64,000 bases of DNA from Rhizobium sp. C4 (GCF_021026315.1 NZ_JAJNCX010000009.1:62001-126000); one strand, 5' to 3'. Counted from the first letter of the stretch, positions 17,586-26,691 are shown. Translations and numbers: made by a program. The notes: a model not told the origin generated them from the letters alone.

Positions 17586-18091
17586 CCGACACGCTCGACA
17601 TACAGATTTCCATCGAGGAAGGGGACTGGCCCGAAGAGGCCAGTCTTCTTGCTTTATGCGAACCGGTGCTGGCCGCCGCCGAAACCTGGCTGAAGACGAA
17701 GGAAAGCCAGCCTTTCCCGAAACATCCGGTCGAGCTTTCTCTTCTCTTCACCAACGATGCTTCGATCCGCGAGATCAATGCGGAATGGCGCGAGCAGGAC
17801 AAGCCGACCAATGTTCTGTCCTTCCCAGCCTATCCGCTTGAACCCGGCGGCATGCCGGGACCGATGCTGGGCGACATCATTTTCGCCTATGAGACGGTCG
17901 CCCGCGAGGCGGCTGAACTGGAAAAGCCGTTCGAGGCGCATTTAAGCCATCTGCTAGTGCATGGTTTTCTGCATCTTTTCGGCTATGATCACATGAACGA
18001 TGAAGAAGCGACGATCATGGAAGGTCTGGAGACTCGCATTCTCCTGGGGTTGGGCCTATCTGACCCTTATGCGGGAACCGAACTGACCTGA
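17582..18091 (+). CDS. ybeY: Endoribonuclease YbeY (rRNA maturation factor), probable CTG start
   Basis: Zinc-dependent single-strand endoribonuclease needed for 16S rRNA 3' end maturation and 70S quality control. The metal motif HGFLHLFGYDH is intact near residues 125-135. No ATG, GTG or TTG exists in frame upstream of the conserved LDIQISIEEGDWPEE segment; the first plausible start is CTG at 17582, which overlaps the phoH stop (CTGA) and has GGTGGGGAG just upstream. The first GTG in frame (17666) would delete about 28 conserved residues. The 169 aa length from the CTG matches family members. Followed 11 bp later by corC. Confidence 0.93.
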   Translation: MTDTLDIQISIEEGDWPEEASLLALCEPVLAAAETWLKTKESQPFPKHPVELSLLFTNDASIREINAEWREQDKPTNVLSFPAYPLEPGGMPGPMLGDIIFAYETVAREAAELEKPFEAHLSHLLVHGFLHLFGYDHMNDEEATIMEGLETRILLGLGLSDPYAGTELT

Positions 18092-18102
18092 TCCTGGAGA
18101 CA

Positions 18103-19254
18103 ATGAGCGACATATCTGACACGACACGAGCGGCGAGCGATGAAAATGGCTCGTCAGTTTCCGAGGAGGGCGGCAGTCCCTCCGGCGCGCACAAGAACGG
18201 CAATCCTTTAAGGAGCTGGGCTGCGCGCCTTTTCAAGCCGTCCAACGGATCGAGCCTGCGCGAGAATATTGCCGACGCGCTCCTTGCCGATCCGGGCAGC
18301 AACGCGGCCTTTTCCCCCAGCGAAAGGGCCATGCTGCACAATATCCTGCGCTTCCGCGAAGTCCGCGTCGAGGATGTCATGGTGCCGCGCGTCGATATCG
18401 AGGCGGTGGACCAGAGCATCTCTGTGGGCGACCTGATGGTTCTCTTCGAGGATTCGGGCCGTTCGCGCATGCCGGTCTATTGCGACACGCTGGATGACCC
18501 GCGCGGCATGGTCCATATTCGCGATCTTCTGTCCTGGATCATGAAACAGGCGCGCAACAAGCGGCGAACCTCCACCCGCGCCGCCTCCGCTGCAAAGGCT
18601 GCTGCGGCGGCTGCCGAAACCGAGGAAAAGCCCGCCTCGCGCTTGCCGAAGCCCGCTTTCGATCTCGGCCGCATCGACATCAACAAACCGTTGTCGGAAA
18701 CCGGCATCGTGCGCCAGCTTCTCTTCGTGCCGCCTTCGATGCTGGCTTCGGATCTGATGGCGCGCATGCAGGCCTCGCGCATCCAGATGGCGCTGGTCAT
18801 CGACGAATATGGCGGCACCGACGGTCTCGTCTCGCTGGAAGACATTGTCGAAATGGTCGTCGGCGATATCGAGGACGAACATGACGACGACGAGGTCATG
18901 ATCCGCAAGACCTCTGACGATGTCTTCATCGCAGACGCGCGTGCCGAACTGGAAGAGATCGCCGAGCTTATCGGCTCGGATTTCGACATTCGCGAGCAGC
19001 TGGAAGATGTCGACACGATCGGCGGCCTGATCTTCTCCTCGCTTGGTCGCATTCCGGTGCGCGGCGAGGTGGTGCAGGCGCTCCCCGGCTTCGAATTCCA
19101 CGTGCTGGAAGCCGATCCGCGCCGCATCAAGAAGGTGCGCATTACCCGCAAGCGCGTTGCGCCGCGCCGCCGCGTGCAGACCAAGGGCGAGCAGGAACTG
19201 GAGCCCATGGCCGTCCAGTCGGCAGGCCCGGGCAAGCCTCCCGCCCTAGATTGA
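18103..19254 (+). CDS. corC: CorC/HlyC-type CBS-domain protein
   Basis: Cytoplasmic two-domain protein of the hemolysin C/CorC family, linked to Mg/Co transport or membrane integrity. After a low-complexity N-terminus (1-45) come CBS domain 1 (VMVPRVDIEAVDQSISVGDL to RDLLSW) and CBS domain 2 (LLFVPPSMLASDLMARM to DIVEMVVGDI), then a CorC_HlyC domain with IGGLIFSSLGRIPVRGE. Between the two CBS domains is an insert of about 50 residues rich in Ala, Arg and Glu (NKRRTSTRAASAAKAAAAAA), much longer than the E. coli linker. Starts with GGAG seven bases upstream, 11 bp after ybeY; the ybeZ-ybeY-corC-lnt order is widely conserved. Confidence 0.9.
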   Translation: MSDISDTTRAASDENGSSVSEEGGSPSGAHKNGNPLRSWAARLFKPSNGSSLRENIADALLADPGSNAAFSPSERAMLHNILRFREVRVEDVMVPRVDIEAVDQSISVGDLMVLFEDSGRSRMPVYCDTLDDPRGMVHIRDLLSWIMKQARNKRRTSTRAASAAKAAAAAAETEEKPASRLPKPAFDLGRIDINKPLSETGIVRQLLFVPPSMLASDLMARMQASRIQMALVIDEYGGTDGLVSLEDIVEMVVGDIEDEHDDDEVMIRKTSDDVFIADARAELEEIAELIGSDFDIREQLEDVDTIGGLIFSSLGRIPVRGEVVQALPGFEFHVLEADPRRIKKVRITRKRVAPRRRVQTKGEQELEPMAVQSAGPGKPPALD

Positions 19255-19328
19255 GCGCAATTTCGTGGACGTTCGGCCCGGTCGGCGGGCCGGACGCATG
19301 CGGTCTTGCATCAATTCGGGCGTGAAGC

Positions 19329-20909
19329 ATGGAAAGACTGGCAAACGGCGTCATCTTGAGCTGGGGATGGAAGCGGGCGCTGATCGCGCTTGCCGCAGGC
19401 GCCATCGGGGCGCTGGCCCTGCCACCACTCAACGTCTTCGCCGCCATGTTCGTTGCCTTTCCGCTGCTCGTCTGGCTGATCGACGGCACGGCCGGCTCGC
19501 CTGAAAGCGGAATTCTCGGCCGCATTCTTCCCGCCTTTGCCATCGGCTGGCTCTTCGGCTTTGGCTATTTCGTCGCCGGCCTCTGGTGGCTGGCGAGCCC
19601 GCTTCTCGAAGATCCCGACTTCAAATGGGCCATTCCGCTGGCTGTCGTTGGCCTTCCCGCCGTGCTTGCGATCTTCTACGGGCTGGCGGTCGCGCTTGCC
19701 CGCCTGCTCTGGCCCGATGGCCTTGGCCGCATTGCCATGCTTGCCGTCGCCTTCGCGATCCTCGAATGGCTGCGCAGCTTCGTGCTGACCGGCTTTCCCT
19801 GGAATGCGATTGGCTACACCGCCATGCCGATCCCGATCATGATGCAGCCGGTGCGGCTGATCGGCGTCGAGGGCATGACGCTGCTGGCCGTCTTTGTCTT
19901 CGCGATGCCCGCACTTCTCGGCACCGGCAAGGGTGCCCGGATCGGCATCGCGCTCGCCGCCCTGCTTCTCGCCGCCGATTTCGGCTATGGCCATTGGGCG
20001 ATGCAGCGCTTCGCGGCCCGGCCCGGCAAGAGCGAGATCAGCGTCCGTCTCGTGCAGCCCTTCATCGGGCTCGATGATGGCGACACCGACGAGAGCCGCA
20101 ACGCCATCTTCGACAAGCTGCTGACGCTTAGCAAGCTTCCGCCCGAAGGCGGCAAGAAGCCGGACCTCATCGTCTGGCCGGAAACCGCAATTCCCTTCAT
20201 CCTCACCGAAAAGCAGGAGGCCTTCACGCGGCTGGCCGATCTGCTGCACGACAAGCAGACGCTGATTGCAGGCACGGTCCGCGCCGAGGATGCGGGACCC
20301 GGCTCGCCGCGCCGCTACTACAACTCTGCCTATGTGTTCGACAGCGAAGGCCAGATCGTTTCTGCCGCCGACAAGGTGCATCTCGTGCCCTTCGGCGAAT
20401 ACATGCCCTTTGCCGATCTTCTGCGGTCATGGGGCGTCGATACGATTGCGGCCCTGCCGGGTGGCTATACCGCCGCCGTCAGCCCGAACCTGCTGACGCT
20501 GCCCGGCGGCCGCCAGCTCTATCCGCTCATCTGCTACGAGGCGATCTTCCCGGAGGAAATCGGTCCGGCCGTGGCCCGCGCTTCGGCGCTGATCAACCTC
20601 ACCAATGACATCTGGTTCGGCCGGACACCCGGCCCGTATCAGCATTTTCACCAGGCGCGGGTGACCGCCGTGGAGCTCGGTTTGCCGATGATCCGCAGTG
20701 CCAACAGCGGTATATCCGCAATAATTGCCGCGGATGGACAAATTATTTCTGGGGCTGGAATACACACCACTGGTTTAGTCGATTCAACCTTCCCGCTAAA
20801 ATCTGTTTCATCCTTGAACAGTTCTGCACGAAGTACAAACTTTTGGTTGTTGACCGTGCTAATTTTCCTCCTTGCCGCTTTTTCTCGCGTTAGTTTTATT
20901 TTCCGTTAG
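19329..20909 (+). CDS. lnt: Apolipoprotein N-acyltransferase
   Basis: Inner-membrane enzyme that adds the third acyl chain to the N-terminal Cys of lipoproteins. N-terminal membrane helices (about residues 15-215) precede a periplasmic nitrilase domain with the Glu-Lys-Cys triad: WPETAIPF, the Lys in SAADKVHLVPFGEYMPF, and the Cys in LICYEAIFPEE; a last transmembrane helix ends the protein. The 526 aa length is normal. The final 210 bp (from about 20700) are only about 44 percent GC by hand count, far below the rest of the gene, and include the segment encoding the last helix. The praR promoter lies right after the stop. Confidence 0.95.
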   Translation: MERLANGVILSWGWKRALIALAAGAIGALALPPLNVFAAMFVAFPLLVWLIDGTAGSPESGILGRILPAFAIGWLFGFGYFVAGLWWLASPLLEDPDFKWAIPLAVVGLPAVLAIFYGLAVALARLLWPDGLGRIAMLAVAFAILEWLRSFVLTGFPWNAIGYTAMPIPIMMQPVRLIGVEGMTLLAVFVFAMPALLGTGKGARIGIALAALLLAADFGYGHWAMQRFAARPGKSEISVRLVQPFIGLDDGDTDESRNAIFDKLLTLSKLPPEGGKKPDLIVWPETAIPFILTEKQEAFTRLADLLHDKQTLIAGTVRAEDAGPGSPRRYYNSAYVFDSEGQIVSAADKVHLVPFGEYMPFADLLRSWGVDTIAALPGGYTAAVSPNLLTLPGGRQLYPLICYEAIFPEEIGPAVARASALINLTNDIWFGRTPGPYQHFHQARVTAVELGLPMIRSANSGISAIIAADGQIISGAGIHTTGLVDSTFPLKSVSSLNSSARSTNFWLLTVLIFLLAAFSRVSFIFR

Positions 20910-20911
20910 AA

Positions 20912-20940
20912 TTGACCAGAAACCCCTTAAAATGCATAGT
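20912..20940 (+). promoter_or_regulatory. Sigma-70 promoter for praR
   Basis: TTGACC (20912-20917) and CATAGT (20935-20940) are spaced by 17 bp, which would give a leader of about 120 nt before the praR ATG. Confidence 0.5.
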
Positions 20941-21067
20941 GCGGCGCGATGGTAGATATACCCTGTTGCGCGAAGGTGGAGGCGTAACCGACGGGCGAAG
21001 TCTTGCCTCAAAGTTATGAAACTGTGCAGCCGGGTTACACCGCAGCTAGTCAAGTCAGGGCACTTAA

Positions 21068-21487
21068 ATGGTCGTTAACAAGAAAAAACCGAACCCGATC
21101 GACATTCACGTCGGCAGCCGTATCCGCCTCCGGAGAACGATGCTTGGCATGAGCCAGGAAAAGCTTGGTGAAAGTCTCGGGATCACGTTCCAGCAGATCC
21201 AGAAGTACGAGAAGGGCACGAACCGCGTCGGCGCAAGCCGTCTCCAGAACATCTCCAACATCCTGAATGTTCCGGTTTCCTTCTTCTTCGAGGACGCGCC
21301 CGGCGACACGTCGTCCGGTCAGGCCGGCATGGCCGAAGCATCGAGCTCCAACTATGTCGTCGACTTCCTGTCGTCGTCCGAAGGCCTGCAGCTCAACCGC
21401 GCGTTCGTGAAGATCAGCGATGCCAAGGTGCGCCGCAAGCTGGTTGATCTGGTCAAGGCGCTCGCCGCCGAGGCCGACGTCGACTGA
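21068..21487 (+). CDS. praR: XRE/HTH_3-family regulator, PraR-like
   Basis: A 139 aa DNA-binding protein with a lambda-repressor-type helix-turn-helix at about residues 14-68 (IRLRRTMLGMSQEKLGESL then ITFQQIQKYEKGTNRV). The sequence matches the rhizobial PraR/PhrR group; PraR of Rhizobium leguminosarum represses surface-attachment and biofilm genes, and relatives control R-body genes in Azorhizobium. The C-terminal half (VVDFLSSSEGLQLNRAF to LVKALAAEAD) is the conserved regulatory tail of this group. It follows lnt, as I recall for other rhizobia, but here is followed by pgi rather than metK. It has its own promoter and terminator. The symbol rests on recalled similarity. Confidence 0.8.
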   Translation: MVVNKKKPNPIDIHVGSRIRLRRTMLGMSQEKLGESLGITFQQIQKYEKGTNRVGASRLQNISNILNVPVSFFFEDAPGDTSSGQAGMAEASSSNYVVDFLSSSEGLQLNRAFVKISDAKVRRKLVDLVKALAAEADVD

Positions 21488-21515
21488 CGTCTGGGTTGTA
21501 GACGTGAGTTTTGAT

Positions 21516-21549
21516 AAGCCCTGGGCCGCGATGCCCGGGGCTTTTTCTT
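21516..21549 (+). terminator. Intrinsic terminator after praR
   Basis: Ten bp stem (21517-21526 with 21533-21542, one G-T pair) followed by TTTTTCTTT. Confidence 0.85.
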
Positions 21550-21678
21550 TGGGGCTGCGAAATTGGTTTCGCAACCACGCAAACGCCTTTCTTTAAATCG
21601 ATTGGTGTCTTAAGACTCAGGCCCGAACGGTCAAACTTTCGCGTCAGGGCAACTGGCTGCGACCCGAGGAGAGAAGAG

Positions 21679-23304
21679 ATGCAATCCATCGTCAAAGCCC
21701 TTCGTGATGTTGTCGCCGAAACGGCCGCAACCGATATCCGCGCCGCCTTTGCGGCCGATCCGGAGCGCTTCTCCCGCTACAGCATCGGTCTTGGCGATCT
21801 GCTGCTCGATTTCTCCAAGACCGCCGTCAACCCGAAGATCATGACGCTGCTGGCCGACGCCGCCGAAAAGGCAGGCGTGGCCGCCAAGCGCGAAGCGATG
21901 TTTGCCGGTGAAAAGATCAACCTGACGGAAAAGCGCGCCGTGCTCCACACGGCGCTCCGCAACCGCGCCAACACGCCCGTCATCGTTGATGGCGCCGATG
22001 TCATGCCCGACGTCAACGCCGTGCTCGCCGCCATGGGCGCCTTTGCGGACGGCATCCGCTCGGGCAAGATCGCAGGTGCCACCGGCAAGAAGTTCACCGA
22101 TATCGTCAATATCGGCATTGGCGGCTCCGATCTCGGCCCCGCCATGACGACGCTGGCGCTGGCGCCTTATCATGACGGCCCGCGCGCCCATTACGTCTCC
22201 AATGTCGATGGCGCCCATATCGCCGACACGCTGAAGCTGCTCGACCCGGAAACGACGCTCTTCATCGTCGCCTCCAAGACCTTCACCACCATCGAGACGA
22301 TGACGAACGCGAAATCGGCCCGCGCCTTCATCGCCGATAAGCTCGGCGAGGCGGCTGTCGGCCATCACTTCGCCGCCGTCTCCACCGCCCTCGACAAGGT
22401 CGCCGCCTTCGGCATCGATGCGGCCCGCGTCTTCGGCTTCTGGGATTGGGTTGGCGGTCGCTATTCCATCTGGTCGGCTATCGGCCTGCCGCTGATGATC
22501 TCGGTCGGCCCTGAAAACTTCGGCGCCTTCCTCGACGGCGCCTATGCGGTGGACACGCATTTCCGCTCGGCCCCGTTTGAAAAGAACCTGCCCATGGTTC
22601 TCGGCATGGTCGGCTGGTATCAGCGCAATGTCCTCGGCTACACGTCCCGCGCGGTCATTCCTTACGACCAGCGCCTGTCGCGCTTTGCCGCCTATCTCCA
22701 GCAGCTCGACATGGAATCGAACGGCAAGGGCGTCGTCATCGAAGGTGCGCCGGTGGATGGCTCGTCCGGCCCGGTCGTCTGGGGCGAGCCCGGCACCAAT
22801 GGCCAGCATGCCTTCTTCCAGCTGCTCCATCAGGGTACGGATATCATCCCGGTCGAATTCATGATCGCCGCCAATGGCTTCGAGCCCAAGCTGCGCTATC
22901 AGCACGAGTTGCTGATGTCGAATTGCCTGGCGCAGTCCCAGGCGCTTCTGAAGGGCCGCACCAAAGCCGAGGCAAAAGCGCAGCTTCTCGCCCAGAAATG
23001 GGCCGAAGACGAAGCCGAAAAGATCGCCCCCCACCGCGTCTTCACCGGCAACCGCCCCTCGATCACCTTCGTCTACGACAAGCTGACCCCCTTCGCGCTC
23101 GGCTGCCTGATCGCGCTCTACGAACACCGCGTTTTCGTCGAAGGCGTCATGTTCGGCATCAACTCGTTCGATCAGTGGGGGGTGGAACTGGGCAAGGAAC
23201 TGGCAACGGGCCTGTTGCCGGTTGTGCAGGGTGCCAAGGGCACGGACGGGCTGGATTCGTCGACCGCGGGGCTGGTTGCGGCGCTCAAGGGGCGGGTGGA
23301 GTAA
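21679..23304 (+). CDS. pgi: Glucose-6-phosphate isomerase
   Basis: Interconverts glucose 6-phosphate and fructose 6-phosphate in glycolysis, gluconeogenesis and supply of sugars for polysaccharides. Both family signatures are present: the first, [13 protein letters not shown] with [14 protein letters not shown], and the second, [15 protein letters not shown] followed by [12 protein letters not shown]. Catalytic Glu and His lie in EFMIAANGF-flanking regions as usual. The start at ATG 21679 has GAGGAGAGAAG upstream; an in-frame Met at 21511 lies across the praR terminator and is rejected. Length 541 aa, typical. Convergent with phaZ across a palindromic repeat. Confidence 0.97.
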   Translation: MQSIVKALRDVVAETAATDIRAAFAADPERFSRYSIGLGDLLLDFSKTAVNPKIMTLLADAAEKAGVAAKREAMFAGEKINLTEKRAVLHTALRNRANTPVIVDGADVMPDVNAVLAAMGAFADGIRSGKIAGATGKKFTDIVNIGIGGSDLGPAMTTLALAPYHDGPRAHYVSNVDGAHIADTLKLLDPETTLFIVASKTFTTIETMTNAKSARAFIADKLGEAAVGHHFAAVSTALDKVAAFGIDAARVFGFWDWVGGRYSIWSAIGLPLMISVGPENFGAFLDGAYAVDTHFRSAPFEKNLPMVLGMVGWYQRNVLGYTSRAVIPYDQRLSRFAAYLQQLDMESNGKGVVIEGAPVDGSSGPVVWGEPGTNGQHAFFQLLHQGTDIIPVEFMIAANGFEPKLRYQHELLMSNCLAQSQALLKGRTKAEAKAQLLAQKWAEDEAEKIAPHRVFTGNRPSITFVYDKLTPFALGCLIALYEHRVFVEGVMFGINSFDQWGVELGKELATGLLPVVQGAKGTDGLDSSTAGLVAALKGRVE

Positions 23305-23318
23305 GGCTTGCTCCGACG

Positions 23319-23463
23319 TCAATCTCCCCCCTTGAGGGGGAGATGTCAGCGAAGCTGACAGAGGGGGTGCCGCAGGCCCCGAAAACATGACGAGGGAATG
23401 AGTATGCCGCACCATACCCCCCTCTGCCCTGCCGGGCATCTCCCCCTCAAGGGGGGAGATTGG
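23319..23463. repeat. Nested intergenic palindrome between pgi and phaZ (RIME-like)
   Basis: The left arm (about 23320-23345) and right arm (about 23437-23462) are inverted copies of a C-rich/G-rich unit reading TCTCCCCCTTGAGGGGGAGA; each arm is itself palindromic. An inner pair (gctgacagaggggg and cccctctgccctgccggg) continues the symmetry. This type of mosaic palindrome recurs between convergent genes in Rhizobiaceae and may end both transcripts. Confidence 0.8.
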
Positions 23464-23472
23464 CTGGAGTAC

Positions 23473-24687
23473 TCACTCCATCATCAAAATATGATTCCGC
23501 ACCACCGGATAGATTTCATTGTTCCAGTGCCGGCCGTTGAACACGCCATAGTGTCCGACATTGGCCTGCAGATGGTGCCGCTTCAGATGCGGGCGTAGCG
23601 AATTGCAGAGATCATGCGCGGCGGCCGTCTGGCCAAGCGCGCAGATATCGTCGCGGCCGCCCTCGACCGTCAGAAGCGCCGTCTTGCGGATCGCACCCGG
23701 ATTGACCGGTCGGCCCATATAGTTGAAGTCGCCGGTGGCAAGTTCGGCCTTCTGGAAGATGCGGTCGATGGTCTCGATGTAGAATTCTTCCGTCAGATCC
23801 AGTACCGAGAAATACTCGTCGTAGAAGGTCTTGATCTTCTCGGCTTCCTTCGTCTCGCCCTTGGCGAGGTGATCATAGAGCTTGGCATGCGCCTTCTTGT
23901 GGCGCTCCATGTTCATCGACATGAAGGCGATCAGCTGCAGGAAGCCCGGATAGACCTTGCGCCCGCCGCCGGCATAGCGATAGGGCACGGTCGAGATCAT
24001 CGAATTCTCGAACCATTCCAGCGATTTCTTCACCGCCAGTTCGTTCACTTCGGTCGGGCTTTCGCGCGGATCGATGGGACCGGCCATCAGCGTCATCGTC
24101 TTCGGCGTCGCCGGATGGTTCTCTTCCGACATGACGGAGACGGCGCAAAGCGCCTGCACGCAGGGCTGACAGACGGCGAGAATATGCGCGCCCGGCCCGA
24201 TCTCTTCCAGGAAGCGGATGATGTAGGTGATATAGTCTTCGACGCCGAAATGCCCCTCGGACAACGGCACGTCACGGGCATTGGTCCAGTCGGTGATATA
24301 GACGTCATGGTCCTGCAGCAGCGTCTTCACCGTGCCGGCGAGCAGGGTCGAGAAGTGCCCGGACAAGGGGGCAACGACCAGCACGCGCGGCTGAAGCGCG
24401 TCGATATCCTTGGCGAAATGCAGGAGCTTGCCGAAGGGCAGGTCGAGAGCGACCTCTTCGCGCACCGGCACGACCTGATTGCCGGTCGAAACCTCCTTGA
24501 TGCCGAAATCGGGGCGGGAATGCGTGAGCTCGAACCGCGAGACCATTTCAAGGGCTGCCAGGAACTGCTGGTTCGCGTCGCGCGTCAGCGGCCCGAAGCC
24601 CCAATTGCCCATGCGCATCCAGAATTTCGCTGCCTTGCGGAAGGGACCGATCAAGTCGTCCTGCAGCTGGTAGGCCTGATAAAGCAT
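23473..24687 (-). CDS. phaZ: Intracellular polyhydroxyalkanoate (PHB) depolymerase
   Basis: Mobilises poly-3-hydroxybutyrate granules to release hydroxybutyrate under carbon limitation. The 404 aa protein has no signal peptide and carries the PHB_depo_C domain. The catalytic nucleophile of this class is a cysteine in a CQP motif, found here as CQPC (C173-C176) in place of a lipase-box serine; the remaining triad residues are likely the Asp in VEGGRDDI and the His in NVGHYGVF. AAGGAG lies upstream of the ATG at 24687. Single gene, convergent with pgi. Confidence 0.9.
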   Translation of the reverse strand: MLYQAYQLQDDLIGPFRKAAKFWMRMGNWGFGPLTRDANQQFLAALEMVSRFELTHSRPDFGIKEVSTGNQVVPVREEVALDLPFGKLLHFAKDIDALQPRVLVVAPLSGHFSTLLAGTVKTLLQDHDVYITDWTNARDVPLSEGHFGVEDYITYIIRFLEEIGPGAHILAVCQPCVQALCAVSVMSEENHPATPKTMTLMAGPIDPRESPTEVNELAVKKSLEWFENSMISTVPYRYAGGGRKVYPGFLQLIAFMSMNMERHKKAHAKLYDHLAKGETKEAEKIKTFYDEYFSVLDLTEEFYIETIDRIFQKAELATGDFNYMGRPVNPGAIRKTALLTVEGGRDDICALGQTAAAHDLCNSLRPHLKRHHLQANVGHYGVFNGRHWNNEIYPVVRNHILMME

Positions 24688-24783
24688 AAGGGGGCAATCT
24701 CCTTCTTGTGCAATGCAAAAAGCTAGTGCATTTTCGATCCCGTTGCCAGAAGATATTGTCAGGCGTTCAGTGGGGTGGAAATC

Positions 24784-25437
24784 ATGTTGTCAGCCGAATT
24801 GACCATTTCGTCGAAGAACTACTCCTCCTGGTCGCTGCGCGGCTGGCTGCTCTGCAAGATGGCGGGCCTCGAATTCACCGAAGTCGTTGCGCCGCCGGAC
24901 GAGAAGAACCGCAAGGAACTCCTGCTTCTTTCCCCCTCCGTGCTGGTGCCGCGCCTGACCCATGGCGTGGTCACGGTGTGGGACACGCTGGCCATTGCCG
25001 AATACATGAACGAGTGGAACCCGTCTGCCGGCCTTCTGCCCTATGATCAGGCCGCGCGCGCCATCTGCCGCGCCGTTTCGGGCGAAATGCATTCCGGCTT
25101 CCAGAACATGCGCTCGGCCCTGCCGATGAACATCCGCACGCGCTACAAGAGCTTCAAGATCTTCTCCGGCGCCCGCCCCGATGTCGAGCGCGTCAAGGAA
25201 ATCTGGACCGAATGCCTCGACACCTATGGCGGCCCCTGGCTCTTCGGCCAGAACCCGACCATCGCCGACGCCATGTTCGCCCCCGTCTGCTCGCGCTTCG
25301 TCACCTATGCGGTCGAACTCGATCCGAAGCTGAAGGCCTATTGCGACCACATCTTCGCCTGGCCGCTCATGCAGGAATGGATCGCCGGCGCAGAAGCCGA
25401 GCCGGCGGAGATTGTCGAACTCGAGGTCGAGTTCTAA
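24784..25437 (+). CDS. Glutathione S-transferase family protein
   Basis: A 217 aa cytosolic GST-fold protein. The N-terminal thioredoxin-like domain begins LTISSKNYSSWSLRGWLL (Ser/Tyr near the glutathione thiol) and contains VPRLTHGVVTVWDTLAIAEY, the usual cis-Pro and glutathione-binding Asp-Thr segment; the alpha-helical C-terminal domain contains FGQNPTIADAMFAPV, the conserved GST N-capping box. Starts at ATG 24784 with GGGTGG upstream. Divergent from phaZ. The substrate is not predictable; the ORF resembles the yfcF/maleylacetoacetate isomerase-like clade more than detoxifying alpha/mu classes. Confidence 0.85.
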   Translation: MLSAELTISSKNYSSWSLRGWLLCKMAGLEFTEVVAPPDEKNRKELLLLSPSVLVPRLTHGVVTVWDTLAIAEYMNEWNPSAGLLPYDQAARAICRAVSGEMHSGFQNMRSALPMNIRTRYKSFKIFSGARPDVERVKEIWTECLDTYGGPWLFGQNPTIADAMFAPVCSRFVTYAVELDPKLKAYCDHIFAWPLMQEWIAGAEAEPAEIVELEVEF

Positions 25438-25448
25438 GCCGTTTCAAA

Positions 25449-25600
25449 GAGGGCGCTTCGCGCCCACCCCTCCCAAACCCTACCCACAAGGGGGAGGGCT
25501 TAACCTGGCCGCACCCTGTTCGCCCAAAAGGCTGAGCGCGACAGAACCCCACCCATCTCCCCCTTGTGGGGGAGATGGCGGCAGCCAGAGAGGGAAGCGG
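25449..25600. repeat. Palindromic intergenic repeat cluster between GST and fructokinase genes
   Basis: Contains a hairpin GGGCGCTTCGCGCCC (about 25450-25464), an imperfect C-rich/G-rich stem at 25468-25498 and a perfect 12 bp palindrome CCATCTCCCCCT/AGGGGGAGATGG-like at 25553-25578. It shares the CTCCCCCTTG/CAAGGGGGAG core with the repeat at 23319-23463, so the two are likely relatives. No coding potential. Confidence 0.7.
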
Positions 25601-25680
25601 CATATGCCGAAGAATAATGAAAAACCCGGGCTTTCAATAAGAGGCGAAAGGTGCGGATGATTGCAAAAAAATCCGCTGAC

Positions 25681-26607
25681 TTAAAGCCCGACTTCCTTCG
25701 CCCAGGGCGGGTTCGCGCCGGCGCGTGACACGGTCACAGCGGCAACCTTCGCCGCCAGCGCCAGTGCATCATGCACATCGCCCTGGTTGAGCGAGGCAAC
25801 CTGTGCCTTGGTGAGCAGGCCCTTCATCTTGAGCGAGGCGAGAACGCCGGCGTCGAATGTGTCGCCCGCGCCGACGGTATCGACTACCGTTACCTTCTCG
25901 CTGGGCACAGTGACCTTGAAATTCTGCGTATAGCCATCCGCACCATCGGCGCCGCGCGTGATGATCACGAGCTTGGCGCCATGGTTCAGCCAATGGGCGG
26001 CGAGGCTCGCATGGTCATGGCCCATGCCGAACCATTCCAGATCTTCGTCCGAAAACTTCACGATGTCGGAAAGGGCGGCCATGCGCTTGATGCGCGCCAT
26101 ATGGGCCGGCTTGTCCTTGATGAAGCCGGGGCGGATATTCGGGTCGAGCGAGATGACGCGTTTGTGCGCCTCGCGCGTCAGCAGCGCCTCATAGGCGTCG
26201 CCGCACGGATCGGGGATCAGGCTGATCGCGCCGAAATGCATGGCCTCGCAATCATCGCCGAGTTTGGGCAGATCGGTCCGCGTGATCATGCGGCCGGCGG
26301 TGTTCTCGTCGTAGAATGCGTAGGTCGCAGACCCGTTGACCAGCTTGACGAAGGCAACCGTGGTCGGGCGCGAGGAGGTGGCGGCGGGCGAAAAATCGAC
26401 ACCCGAAGCGGTCAGCGTTTCGCGCAGCACATCGCCCAGCATGTCATCCGAGAGACCGGTGAAGAAGGAGGTCGGGACCCCGAGACGGCCGAGCGCAATC
26501 GCCGTGTTGAAGATCGCGCCGCCGGCGTAAGGGGCATAGGCATTTTCGCCCAGCGTCGTCGTGCGCGGCAGCATGTCGATCAGCGCTTCGCCACAGCAAA
26601 GGATCAT
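25681..26607 (-). CDS. PfkB-family sugar kinase, probable fructokinase
   Basis: Phosphorylates a sugar, most likely fructose, with ATP. The N-terminal GEALIDMLP and GGAIFNTAIALGRLG (substrate-binding glycine pair) and the C-terminal VVDTVGAGDTFDAGVL (PfkB signature 2 with catalytic Asp) are all intact. I placed the start at ATG 26607 (MILCCGEALID), with GGGAGAG just upstream; the frame to 26664 adds a non-conserved leader. Length 308 aa. Same strand as pyrE 85 bp upstream, so they may be cotranscribed. Confidence 0.87.
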   Translation of the reverse strand: MILCCGEALIDMLPRTTTLGENAYAPYAGGAIFNTAIALGRLGVPTSFFTGLSDDMLGDVLRETLTASGVDFSPAATSSRPTTVAFVKLVNGSATYAFYDENTAGRMITRTDLPKLGDDCEAMHFGAISLIPDPCGDAYEALLTREAHKRVISLDPNIRPGFIKDKPAHMARIKRMAALSDIVKFSDEDLEWFGMGHDHASLAAHWLNHGAKLVIITRGADGADGYTQNFKVTVPSEKVTVVDTVGAGDTFDAGVLASLKMKGLLTKAQVASLNQGDVHDALALAAKVAAVTVSRAGANPPWAKEVGL

Positions 26608-26691
26608 GAGGTCTCTCCCAATGTGTTCTTCAATCGATTTAATCGAGGCGCGGCCAGAAGCCAAGGCCTCGAAGATTAAATCCGGATGAAA

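Noticed and set aside
23319-23463. CRISPR array
   Set aside because: The repeated units are two inverted arms rather than direct repeats with spacers; no cas genes are present anywhere in the window.
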